A DNA stretch of 64,000 bases from Bacteroidaceae bacterium (GTDB taxonomy: Bacteria; Bacteroidota; Bacteroidia; Bacteroidales; Bacteroidaceae): positions 1 through 64,000 of the forward strand of contig JAKSIQ010000003.1 in assembly GCA_024398755.1 (NCBI GenBank). Reading direction: 5' to 3'. Position numbers and translations under genes: made by a program. The notes beneath the pieces were generated by a model. The model was not told the origin of the DNA and ran no database searches. It worked only from the letters and a program-made list of their open reading frames with translations. Positions 1 through 8,042 of this stretch are shown here, one piece after another; within the stretch, counting starts at the first letter, position 1; every line of letters starts with the position of its first letter.

Positions 1-113
1 AAGCTCAGGCCGCACGTCGCGAGCAGATGCAGCAGAACGGTGGCGGATTCGGTGGAGGATTCGGCGGCGGTATGCCTCAGGGCGGCTTCGGTGGTGGTAT
101 GCCTCAGAACTGA
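1..113 (+). CDS. C-terminal end of an unidentified Gly-rich-tailed protein (partial)
   Basis: Only the last 36 codons are in the window (reading frame from base 3, TGA at 111-113). The tail begins AQAARREQMQQN and then becomes Gly/Phe/Met/Pro/Gln-rich, with two GGFGGGMPQ-like repeats just before the stop. Such tails occur on several unrelated protein types, for example RNA-binding proteins, chaperones and helicases, so I do not assign a function. A strong terminator follows 25 bases after the stop, so this is the last gene of its transcription unit. Confidence 0.7.
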   Translation, partial: AQAARREQMQQNGGGFGGGFGGGMPQGGFGGGMPQN

Positions 114-138
114 TTTCCAGCATAATACCAAATAGAAT

Positions 139-169
139 GGGGGTGACTGAAGCAGTCATCCCCATTTTT
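139..169 (+). terminator. Rho-independent terminator of the left-edge gene
   Basis: An 11-bp stem (139-149 with 153-163, one G-U pair) closes the 3-base loop AAG and is followed by ATTTTT. It serves the partial gene at 1-113. The stem core GTGACTG...CAGTCATC resembles those of the terminators at 17686 and 33697. Confidence 0.85.
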
Positions 170-220
170 GTTTACAAGCCAGCCATTTTCAGCCCTATCG
201 GGAAGAATGCGACGGGAACA

Positions 221-1912
221 TCAGAACATGCTGCAACCTATCAGCACCATCAGTTGGGCTGTCAGTATGCGCAGAAACATGGTAAGCGGATAAACCGTCG
301 AATATGCCACGGCCGGTGCGTCATGCTGGGTCTGTCCGTTTGCGAACGCAAGGGCTGGCGGGTTTGTGCTGGCACCTGCCACAAGTCCTATTATGCTGAA
401 ATAGTTCATTCCATATTTCTTACGTGCAATCAGCGACACCACAAATACAGGAATGACAGTTATGAGCAACCCTGCAAGCATGAAGACAAGTCCGTCACCG
501 CTTGTGACAGTCTCAACGAAACCGGCCCCCGACTTGATGCCCACACTGGCAAGGAAAAGGGCGATGCCCACCTCACGCAGCATCATGTTCGCACTGGCCT
601 TGGTATAAGTCACAAGACCGAGTTTGTATCCGAAACGGCTTATCAGAATGGCCACGATGAGCGGCCCACCGGCAAGACCGAGTTTCATTGGTGTAGGGAT
701 TCCCGGTATAGCAATAGGAATACTTCCTACAATTACGCCCAAAAGTATGCCTATGAACAGAGTGGCGATATTCGGCACATCAAGTCTCTTCATTTCATTT
801 CCCAGACGTTCCGCCACGGCAGCCACGTTACCTGCCTGACCGACAACGGAAAGACGGTCACCGACCTGAAGCACCAGGCTGGCCGATGCGAACAGTTCGC
901 TGCCTGAACGCATGACACGCGTAATGGTTACATCATAAATACTGCCAAGATGCAGCTGTCCCAGGGTCTTACCGTTAAGTTTGTCCTTGGTGACTACGAT
1001 TCTGCGTGATACCAGAGGCTCCTGCCCGTTCGCATTGTCCCAGTCAACATTGGCCGTAGAACCCAATATGGTCAGGATTGCTTCGGAATCGTCTTCAGAG
1101 CTCACAATGCACAACTGGTCGCCAAGTCTCACGACACTGTCCTTGTGAGGAGTATCAACCTTTCCGTCATGACGCAGACGGGAGCAGATGAACTCACGGT
1201 TCACTATTCTTCTGATTTCAAGAATGGACTTTCCGTCCAGACGTTCATTCTGCATTTCAATATACTGACGGCATGGCTTCACACTTGTATCATCCTGTTC
1301 AAGGCTTGCCAGCCGGGCATCTTCAGTTTCCGATTTGATTTTACATACGGCTTTTACAATCATCGGCACAAGAATGACGCCGAGTACAGCCAGAGGGTAT
1401 GCGCATGCATAACCTGTCGCTATGTCAATACCGGTCATACCGGTCTGATTCAGAGCCTCCTGTGCAGCACCAAGGCCGGGAGTATTGGTAACGGCTCCGC
1501 TCAACACTCCTACAAGCATTGCGAAACTGCGTGTGTCACGGTGCGGGAACAGCAGGAAGAACGTGCAGACTGCGACTCCTATATTCAGGAATACCTGCAG
1601 AATGGCCAGACGGTTCATCTTCATGCCGCCCTTGCGGAACGATGTGAAGAAAGACGGGCCGACCTGGAGTCCAAGGCTGTAGACGAAAAGTATCAGGCCG
1701 AAATCCTGAATGAACGCTATGGTTTTGGAATTGGCCGTCAGGCCGAAATGCCCTACGACAATACCCGTAAACAAAACGAATGCCACGCCGAGCGACACAC
1801 CGAAAAACTTGATTTTTCCCAACCACACGCCTACGGCAATCACAAATGAATACAGAAGAAGGATGTGGGCTATTGATTCCGAATCAAATAGCAGAGTATT
1901 AAGCCATTCCAT
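221..1912 (-). CDS. AspT/YidE-type transporter (aspartate:alanine exchanger family)
   Basis: Predicted 563-residue inner-membrane transporter with the layout of the AspT/YidE/YbjL family. A hydrophobic N-terminal half (about residues 10-190) and a hydrophobic C-terminal half (about 380-563) flank a soluble centre with two RCK/TrkA-C-like segments (about 215-285 and 305-375). Glycine-rich membrane motifs such as GVLSGAVTNTPGLGAAQEAL in the first half and GLVAGASTNPPALAFANGQT in the second show the internal duplication of the family. Characterised AspT exchanges aspartate for alanine, but the substrate here cannot be read from sequence. I chose the ATG at 1912 because the longer TTG-started frame begins inside the -7 promoter element. 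It is monocistronic and faces away from mutA. Confidence 0.85.
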   Translation of the reverse strand: MEWLNTLLFDSESIAHILLLYSFVIAVGVWLGKIKFFGVSLGVAFVLFTGIVVGHFGLTANSKTIAFIQDFGLILFVYSLGLQVGPSFFTSFRKGGMKMNRLAILQVFLNIGVAVCTFFLLFPHRDTRSFAMLVGVLSGAVTNTPGLGAAQEALNQTGMTGIDIATGYACAYPLAVLGVILVPMIVKAVCKIKSETEDARLASLEQDDTSVKPCRQYIEMQNERLDGKSILEIRRIVNREFICSRLRHDGKVDTPHKDSVVRLGDQLCIVSSEDDSEAILTILGSTANVDWDNANGQEPLVSRRIVVTKDKLNGKTLGQLHLGSIYDVTITRVMRSGSELFASASLVLQVGDRLSVVGQAGNVAAVAERLGNEMKRLDVPNIATLFIGILLGVIVGSIPIAIPGIPTPMKLGLAGGPLIVAILISRFGYKLGLVTYTKASANMMLREVGIALFLASVGIKSGAGFVETVTSGDGLVFMLAGLLITVIPVFVVSLIARKKYGMNYFSIIGLVAGASTNPPALAFANGQTQHDAPAVAYSTVYPLTMFLRILTAQLMVLIGCSMF

Positions 1913-1945
1913 ACAATAAAACCGGGTTGTTTCTTTTTCGGGGCG

Positions 1946-1953
1946 CAAAGGTA
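1946..1953 (-). promoter_or_regulatory. -7 promoter element of the AspT-like gene
   Basis: TACCTTTG on the minus strand matches the Bacteroidota -7 consensus TAnnTTTG and lies 33 bases upstream of the ATG at 1912. No clear -33 TTTG is visible at the usual spacing. Confidence 0.6.
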
Positions 1954-2074
1954 CAAAATATCCAAATTGCAGGCATCCGCCCCGACAACAAAATTATTTA
2001 TTTTTGGAATTTTTATGCAAAGATATCCAAATGAAAACTCCCTTATTATATTAGGTATTCATATTTATATTGTT

Positions 2075-2082
2075 TACCTTTG
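2075..2082 (+). promoter_or_regulatory. -7 promoter element of mutA-mutB
   Basis: TACCTTTG matches TAnnTTTG. An imperfect -33 element, TTAG at 2051-2054, lies 20 bases upstream. Predicted transcription begins near 2088, giving a leader of roughly 48 bases before mutA. The region between this and the divergent gene (1954-2074) is AT-rich and shows no gene. Confidence 0.6.
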
Positions 2083-2135
2083 CATGTCTTTTTAGAAAAG
2101 AGCAAAGAACTATATTTAACCAGTTATAATCAATT

Positions 2136-4010
2136 ATGGCAAACAACAAGGAAAAACTCTTCTCAGAGTTCCCTGCCGTCACCACCGAAGAGTGGATGGC
2201 CAAGATCACAGAAGATCTGAAGGGAGCCGATTTTGAGAAGAAACTCGTTTGGAGAACAAACGAAGGTTTCAAAGTACAGCCTTTCTATCGTGCCGAAGAC
2301 CTCAAAGGTCTTGACACTGACACGGAACCCGGACAGTTCCCGTACCGTCGCGGCACGAAGGCCTGCAATGAATGGTCTGTACGTCAGGGCATCAGTACCA
2401 AAGACATCAAGGCAGCCAATGCAAAGGCTCTTGACATTCTGAACAAGGGTGTTGATTCACTCGGTTTCTGCTGCGCCGGCCGCATCATCGAGGCCGCCGA
2501 TATGGAAGCCCTGCTCAACGGCATTGAAGCCGAATGCATAGAACTCAACTTCTTTACAGCTCCCGAGCGTGCTCTTGCACAGGCAAAGGTTCTTGTAGCC
2601 TACTTTGAAAAGAAGGGCTATGACAAGTCAAAGCTGCGCGGTTCAATCTCATTCGACCCGATGGGTTACATGATGAAGACCGGCACAGCCCAGTCAATGG
2701 CCGATGCCAAGGCTCTCGTTGACCTGCTCACTCCTTTCAAGAAGTTCCGCTGCCTGACAGTCGCAGCCGGAATGCTTGCCGATTCAGGCGCATTCTGCTA
2801 TCAGGAACTGGGTTACGCTCTGGCATGGGGCAACGAATACATGCGTTCACTCACCGAAGCCGGTGTAGCATCAGAATTCGCAGCAAAGAAGATTTACTTC
2901 AACATGAGCATTTCCTCGAACTACTTCATGGAAATTGCCAAGTTCCGCGCAGCCCGTCTGCTGTGGGCCAAGATTGTTGAAGCCTACAAGCCTGCATGTC
3001 ACTGCAGCAACAAACCCGAAGACGGTATCTGCCGCTGCTCATGCAAGATGCATGTCAATGCAACCACTTCAAAGTACAATCAGACAGTATTTGACCCGTA
3101 TGTGAATCTGCTCCGTTCACAGACTGAAGCAATGAGTGCTGCAATTGCCGGTGTTGACTCAATCACAGTCACTCCGTTTGACGCATGCTACAAGGAGTCC
3201 GATGAGTTCTCGGAGCGTCTGGCACGCAACCAGCAGCTTTTGCTCAAGGAAGAGTCACATATGGACAAGGTTGTCGATCCTGCCGGCGGTTCATACTACA
3301 TTGAGAACCTGACCGAAGCCATCGCAAATCAGGCTTGGAACCTGTTCCTGCAGATTGAAGACGAAGGCGGCATGCTTTCTCTCGTACAGGCAGGCAAGGT
3401 TCAGGAAGCTGTCAACGCAACCAACGCCGCCCGTCACGAAAACGCTGCAAAGCGCAAGGAGGGTCTGCTTGGCACCAACCAGTTCCCGAACATCAAGGAA
3501 ATGTCAGAAGGTCGCGCACCAAAGGCAAAGTGCTGCTGCTGTGCAACCGCTCCAAAGACTATCGCCACTCTTGACGGTGCACGTCTTGCTTCACAGTTCG
3601 AGGAACTGCGTCTGGCCACAGAAAACAGCGGCAAACGTCCTAAGGTATTCATGCTGACAATAGGCAACCTGGCAATGCGTCAGGCACGCGCCCAGTTCTC
3701 AGGAAACTTCTTCGGATGCGCAGGCTACGAAATCATTGACAACCTCGGTTTCAAGACCGTCGAAGAAGGCGCTGCCGCTGCAAAGAAGGCCGGAGCCGAT
3801 ATCGTTGTCCTCTGCTCAAGCGATGACGAATATGCCGAATTCGGTCCTGCCGCCTTCAAGGCTGTAGGAGACAGCGCAATCTACGTCATTGCAGGCGCTC
3901 CCGCATGCATGGAAGACCTCAAGGCTGCCGGCATCGAGAACTACGTACACGTTCGCTGCAACGTACTTGAGACACTTAAAGAATTCAACAACAAGCTTGG
4001 CATCAAATAA
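2136..4010 (+). CDS. mutA: Methylmalonyl-CoA mutase small subunit (MutA)
   Basis: Non-cobalamin-binding partner of MutB in the heterodimeric mutase that interconverts succinyl-CoA and (R)-methylmalonyl-CoA, the step that leads Bacteroidales succinate metabolism to propionate. The 624-residue protein has a TIM-barrel-like N-terminal domain (motifs FDPYVNLLR and DPAGGSYYIE, the latter about residues 381-390). Its C-terminal flavodoxin-like domain (about 500-624) lacks the DxHxxG cobalamin motif, as is typical for MutA. Two features are odd. A Cys-rich insertion at residues 288-303 holds five Cys (C288, C290, C299, C301, C303), and four consecutive Cys lie at 466-469 in the interdomain linker. 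mutB starts 3 bases after the stop, so the genes are co-translated. No SD-like sequence is obvious. Confidence 0.95.
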   Translation: MANNKEKLFSEFPAVTTEEWMAKITEDLKGADFEKKLVWRTNEGFKVQPFYRAEDLKGLDTDTEPGQFPYRRGTKACNEWSVRQGISTKDIKAANAKALDILNKGVDSLGFCCAGRIIEAADMEALLNGIEAECIELNFFTAPERALAQAKVLVAYFEKKGYDKSKLRGSISFDPMGYMMKTGTAQSMADAKALVDLLTPFKKFRCLTVAAGMLADSGAFCYQELGYALAWGNEYMRSLTEAGVASEFAAKKIYFNMSISSNYFMEIAKFRAARLLWAKIVEAYKPACHCSNKPEDGICRCSCKMHVNATTSKYNQTVFDPYVNLLRSQTEAMSAAIAGVDSITVTPFDACYKESDEFSERLARNQQLLLKEESHMDKVVDPAGGSYYIENLTEAIANQAWNLFLQIEDEGGMLSLVQAGKVQEAVNATNAARHENAAKRKEGLLGTNQFPNIKEMSEGRAPKAKCCCCATAPKTIATLDGARLASQFEELRLATENSGKRPKVFMLTIGNLAMRQARAQFSGNFFGCAGYEIIDNLGFKTVEEGAAAAKKAGADIVVLCSSDDEYAEFGPAAFKAVGDSAIYVIAGAPACMEDLKAAGIENYVHVRCNVLETLKEFNNKLGIK

Positions 4011-4013
4011 TTT

Positions 4014-6152
4014 ATGAAACCTGATTTTAAGAACATCGATATCAAGGCTGCTGCTCCTCAGGAGGAGCTCTGCAGCTGCAAGAATGCAGGTAACGCTGAT
4101 GAAATCTGGTCAACACCGGAAAAGATTGCCGTAAAGCCTGTTTATACTAAGGAAGACCTTGAAGGCATGGAGCACCTGAACTATGCAGCAGGTATCGCAC
4201 CTAACCTGCGTGGTCCGTACTCAACCATGTATGTAATGCGTCCTTGGACCATTCGTCAGTACGCAGGATTCTCAACTGCCGAAGAATCGAACGCATTCTA
4301 CCGCCGCAACCTTGCTGCAGGCCAGAAGGGTCTGTCAGTTGCTTTTGACCTTGCCACACACCGTGGTTATGACGCCGATCACGAACGCGTTGTAGGTGAT
4401 GTAGGTAAGGCCGGTGTATCAATCTGCTCAGTAGAAGACATGAAGGTCCTGTTCGACGGTATTCCATTGAACAAGATGTCAGTGTCAATGACCATGAACG
4501 GCGCCGTTCTGCCCATTCTGGCATTTTACATCGTATCAGGACTGGAGCAGGGCGCAAAGCTTGAGGAAATGCAGGGTACCATCCAGAACGACATTCTGAA
4601 GGAGTTCATGGTACGTAACACCTACATCTATCCTCCTAAGTTCTCAATGAAGATCATTGCCGACATCTTTGAATACACTTCAAAGAACATGCCTAAGTTC
4701 AACTCAATCTCAATTTCAGGTTACCACATGCAGGAAGCAGGTGCTACAGCTGACATTGAGCTTGCATACACTCTGGCTGACGGTATGGAATATCTGCGTG
4801 CAGGTATCAACGCCGGCATGGATATAGACACATTCGCACCGCGTCTGTCATTCTTCTGGGCCATCGGTACAAACCACTTCATGGAAATTGCCAAGATGCG
4901 TGCAGCCCGTCTGCTGTGGGCCAAGATCACCAAGAGCCTGGGTGCCAAGAACCCGAAGTCAATGGCTCTTCGCACACACTGCCAGACTTCAGGCTGGTCA
5001 CTCACCGAACAGGATCCTTACAACAATGTAGGCCGTACCTGCATCGAGGCCATGGGTGCCGCTCTGGGTCATACCCAGTCACTGCACACCAACGCTCTTG
5101 ACGAAGCCATTGCACTTCCTACCGATTTCTCGGCACGTATTGCACGTAACACCCAGATCTACATTCAGGAAGAGACCAACGTATGCCGCGAGGTTGACCC
5201 ATGGGCAGGTTCATACTACATTGAATCTCTGACCAACGAGATTGCACACAAGGCATGGGAGCACATCCAGGAAATCGAAAAGCTTGGCGGTATGGCCAAG
5301 GCCATCGAGACCGGTCTGCCGAAGATGCGTATCGAGGAGGCTGCAGCCCGCACACAGGCCCGCATCGACTCAGGCATCCAGACCATCGTCGGTACCAACA
5401 AGTACCGTCTTGAGCACGAAGCTCCTATTGACATTCTCGAAATTGACAACACCGCCGTACGCAATCAGCAGATTGAGCGTCTGAAGGCTCTGCGCGCCAA
5501 CCGCGACGAAGCAGCCGTCAAGGCAGCTCTTGCAGCTATTACCAAGTGCGTCGAGACCGGTCAGGGCAACCTTCTGGAACTTGCCGTCGAGGCAGCCAAG
5601 GTACGCGCTTCACTGGGCGAAATCTCATACGCATGCGAACAGGTTGTAGGTCGTTACAAAGCAGTTATCAGAACAATTTCAGGCGTGTATTCATCAGAAA
5701 GCAAGAAGGATGCAGACTTTGAGAAAGCCTGCGCCCTTACCGAAGAGTTTGCAAAGAAGGAAGGCCGCCGTCCACGTATCATGGTTGCCAAGATGGGTCA
5801 GGACGGTCACGACCGTGGTGCCAAGGTAGTTGCCACCGGTTATGCCGACTGCGGTTTTGACGTAGATATGGGACCGCTGTTCCAGACTCCTGCCGAAGCT
5901 GCCCGCCAGGCCGTTGAAAACGACGTTCACGTTCTGGGCGTTTCTTCACTGGCCGCAGGTCACAAGACTCTGGTTCCTCAGGTAATTGAAGAACTGAAGA
6001 AGCTCGGCCGCGAGGACATCCTTGTCATTGTAGGCGGTGTAATTCCCGCACAGGACTACGACTTCCTGTACAAGGCAGGTGCAGCCGCAATCTTCGGTCC
6101 TGGTTCAAAGGTATCGACCAGCGCCATAAAGATTATGGAACTTCTGGGTTGA
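4014..6152 (+). CDS. mutB: Methylmalonyl-CoA mutase large, cobalamin-binding subunit (MutB)
   Basis: Catalytic subunit, 712 residues. The N-terminal TIM barrel contains [18 protein letters not shown] (substrate-binding region) and [12 protein letters not shown]. The C-terminal domain carries the base-off/His-on B12 motif DGHDRG (D597, H599, G602), followed by SLAAGH and the GG of IVGGV, as in other B12-dependent mutases. It is complete and forms an operon with mutA. The usual accessory genes (methylmalonyl-CoA epimerase, the MeaB-type GTPase, decarboxylase subunits) are not beside it here, so they must lie elsewhere if present. Confidence 0.97.
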   Translation: MKPDFKNIDIKAAAPQEELCSCKNAGNADEIWSTPEKIAVKPVYTKEDLEGMEHLNYAAGIAPNLRGPYSTMYVMRPWTIRQYAGFSTAEESNAFYRRNLAAGQKGLSVAFDLATHRGYDADHERVVGDVGKAGVSICSVEDMKVLFDGIPLNKMSVSMTMNGAVLPILAFYIVSGLEQGAKLEEMQGTIQNDILKEFMVRNTYIYPPKFSMKIIADIFEYTSKNMPKFNSISISGYHMQEAGATADIELAYTLADGMEYLRAGINAGMDIDTFAPRLSFFWAIGTNHFMEIAKMRAARLLWAKITKSLGAKNPKSMALRTHCQTSGWSLTEQDPYNNVGRTCIEAMGAALGHTQSLHTNALDEAIALPTDFSARIARNTQIYIQEETNVCREVDPWAGSYYIESLTNEIAHKAWEHIQEIEKLGGMAKAIETGLPKMRIEEAAARTQARIDSGIQTIVGTNKYRLEHEAPIDILEIDNTAVRNQQIERLKALRANRDEAAVKAALAAITKCVETGQGNLLELAVEAAKVRASLGEISYACEQVVGRYKAVIRTISGVYSSESKKDADFEKACALTEEFAKKEGRRPRIMVAKMGQDGHDRGAKVVATGYADCGFDVDMGPLFQTPAEAARQAVENDVHVLGVSSLAAGHKTLVPQVIEELKKLGREDILVIVGGVIPAQDYDFLYKAGAAAIFGPGSKVSTSAIKIMELLG

Positions 6153-6170
6153 TAAGCCCGATATCATTAA

Positions 6171-6204
6171 AAGATGGCGGCCGCTCCGGTGACCGCCATC
6201 TTTT
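6171..6204 (+). terminator. Terminator of mutA-mutB
   Basis: A perfect 10-bp stem, AAGATGGCGG (6171-6180) with CCGCCATCTT (6193-6202), has a 12-base loop and ends in TTTT. The topB promoter starts immediately after. Confidence 0.88.
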
Positions 6205-6207
6205 GTG

Positions 6208-6215
6208 TATATTTG
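6208..6215 (+). promoter_or_regulatory. -7 promoter element of topB
   Basis: TATATTTG matches TAnnTTTG. Only 7 bases separate it from the ATG at 6223, so the predicted mRNA would have almost no leader. A -33 TTTG is not evident because the mutB terminator occupies that position. Confidence 0.6.
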
Positions 6216-6222
6216 CAATACC

Positions 6223-8013
6223 ATGATTGTATGTATAGCGGAAAAGCCCAGTGTGGCTAAGGAGATTGCCGATGTGATTGGCGCCACATCACGCCATGAC
6301 GGCTATTATGAAGGCAACGGGTATCAGGTTACCTGGACCTTCGGTCATTTGTGTACCTTGAAAGAACCACATGATTACACACCGAACTGGAAGAACTGGA
6401 ACCTTGGAAGTCTTCCTATGATACCGCCCAGATTCGGAATCAAGCTGATTGATGACAAGGGTATAGAAAAACAGTTCAAGATAATTGAATGGCTGTTCAA
6501 ACAGGCCGACGGCATTGTAAACTGCGGTGATGCCGGCCAGGAAGGAGAACTCATTCAGCGTTGGGTCATGCAGAAGGCCGGAGTCACATGCCCGGTCAGA
6601 CGTCTGTGGATATCGTCACTGACCGAAGAGGCCATACGCGAAGGATTCACGCATTTGCAGGACCAGCAGGATTTCAAATCGCTGTATGAAGCCGGACTTT
6701 GCCGCGCCATAGGTGACTGGCTGCTCGGCATGAACGCCACCCGCCTGTACACCATCAAGTACCGTACGCAGAACAGCAGACAGGTGCTTTCAATAGGCAG
6801 GGTACAGACACCAACACTTGCCCTTGTTGTAAGCCGGCAGGACGAAATTGACAATTTCAAGCCGGAACAGTACTGGGAACTCAAGACCACATATCGTGAC
6901 GCTGTATTCAATTCCACGAAAGGCCGGTTCAGCAGCATTGAAGAAGGCCGCAAGGTTCTTGAATCCATCCAATCACAACCGTTTGCCATAAGCAGCGTCA
7001 CGCGCAAGGAAGGCAAGGATTACGCCCCACGTCTGTTTGACCTGACATCGCTTCAGGTGGAATGCAACCGCAAATATTCAATGAGCGCCGATGACACGCT
7101 CAAAACAATACAGTCGCTCTACGAAAAGAAAGTGACCACCTACCCTCGCGTTGACACGCAGTTCCTGAGTGATGACATTTACCCGAAATGTCCCAAGATT
7201 CTGGAAGGCCTTAAAGCGTACACACAGTTCACAGAACCGTTGAAAGGTCGTAAGTTGCCAAAGACGAAACGTGTCTTTGACAACGGCAAGGTCACAGACC
7301 ACCACGCCATAATACCGACTGGAGTATGGTCTGATACGCTTCTGCCGAATGAAAAGAGGGTATTCGATCTGGTGGCACGCCGTTTCATTGCCGTATTCTA
7401 CCCCGACTGCCAATATGCACAGACAACAGTGCTGGGAGAATCGGCCAAAGTGGAATTCAAAACCACAGGACGTGAAATTCTTGTTCCCGGCTGGCGCGTC
7501 CTTTTTGACAAGGACAAGGCCGATGATGCGAAGACCGATGACGAAGAACGCGTACGGCCCGGCTTCACGGTTGGCGAATCGGGCCCACACAAACCCGAAC
7601 TGCAGGAAAAATGGACTCAGGCACCCAAGCCATACACAGAAGCCACACTGCTGCGTGCCATGGAAACCGCAGGAAAGCTGGTGGCCGATGAAGAACTGCG
7701 CGATGCAATGAAGGAAAACGGAATAGGACGTCCGTCAACACGTGCTGCAATAATCGAGACCTTGTACAAGCGCGGTTATATGCGCAAGGAAAAGAAAAAT
7801 ATCTTCCCTACCCCTACCGGACGCAGTCTGATAGGCATAATTCACGAAGAACTGCTCAAAAGCGCAGAGCTGACCGGCATCTGGGAAAAACGTCTGCGCG
7901 AAATAGAACGCGGCAAATACAGTCCGGCGCAGTTCATTGATGAGCTGAAACAGATGGTGACAGGCATTATAAGCCAGGTCATGGCCGATAATTCATCGCG
8001 GCTGCTGCAATAA
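6223..8013 (+). CDS. topB: DNA topoisomerase III (type IA)
   Basis: Type IA topoisomerase of 596 residues that relaxes and decatenates negatively supercoiled DNA through a 5'-phosphotyrosine intermediate. The start is set at MIVCIAEKPSVAKEIADV, the TOPRIM opening strand with its catalytic Glu. The acidic TOPRIM motif follows in the segment NCGDAGQEGELI, and the active-site tyrosine lies in VTTYPRVDTQFL. The C-terminal part has GIGRPSTRAAIIETLYKRGY, typical of TopB/TopA. I see no C-terminal zinc fingers, which suits the TopB type rather than TopA. The ORF extends 18 bases further upstream, but that stretch overlaps the -7 element, so the internal ATG is preferred. Confidence 0.95.
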   Translation: MIVCIAEKPSVAKEIADVIGATSRHDGYYEGNGYQVTWTFGHLCTLKEPHDYTPNWKNWNLGSLPMIPPRFGIKLIDDKGIEKQFKIIEWLFKQADGIVNCGDAGQEGELIQRWVMQKAGVTCPVRRLWISSLTEEAIREGFTHLQDQQDFKSLYEAGLCRAIGDWLLGMNATRLYTIKYRTQNSRQVLSIGRVQTPTLALVVSRQDEIDNFKPEQYWELKTTYRDAVFNSTKGRFSSIEEGRKVLESIQSQPFAISSVTRKEGKDYAPRLFDLTSLQVECNRKYSMSADDTLKTIQSLYEKKVTTYPRVDTQFLSDDIYPKCPKILEGLKAYTQFTEPLKGRKLPKTKRVFDNGKVTDHHAIIPTGVWSDTLLPNEKRVFDLVARRFIAVFYPDCQYAQTTVLGESAKVEFKTTGREILVPGWRVLFDKDKADDAKTDDEERVRPGFTVGESGPHKPELQEKWTQAPKPYTEATLLRAMETAGKLVADEELRDAMKENGIGRPSTRAAIIETLYKRGYMRKEKKNIFPTPTGRSLIGIIHEELLKSAELTGIWEKRLREIERGKYSPAQFIDELKQMVTGIISQVMADNSSRLLQ

Positions 8014-8042
8014 AGCGACTGATTTTCAGTTAATAAAGACAG

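Noticed and set aside
1145..1849. Long plus-strand open frame opposite the AspT-like gene
   Set aside because: It is the antisense shadow of a well-supported membrane transporter; the translation is rich in His, Cys and Arg, with no family pattern and no promoter.
1954..2074. Possible cobalamin riboswitch upstream of mutAB
   Set aside because: No B12-box or matching stems were seen, and the predicted leader is under 60 bases, too short for one.
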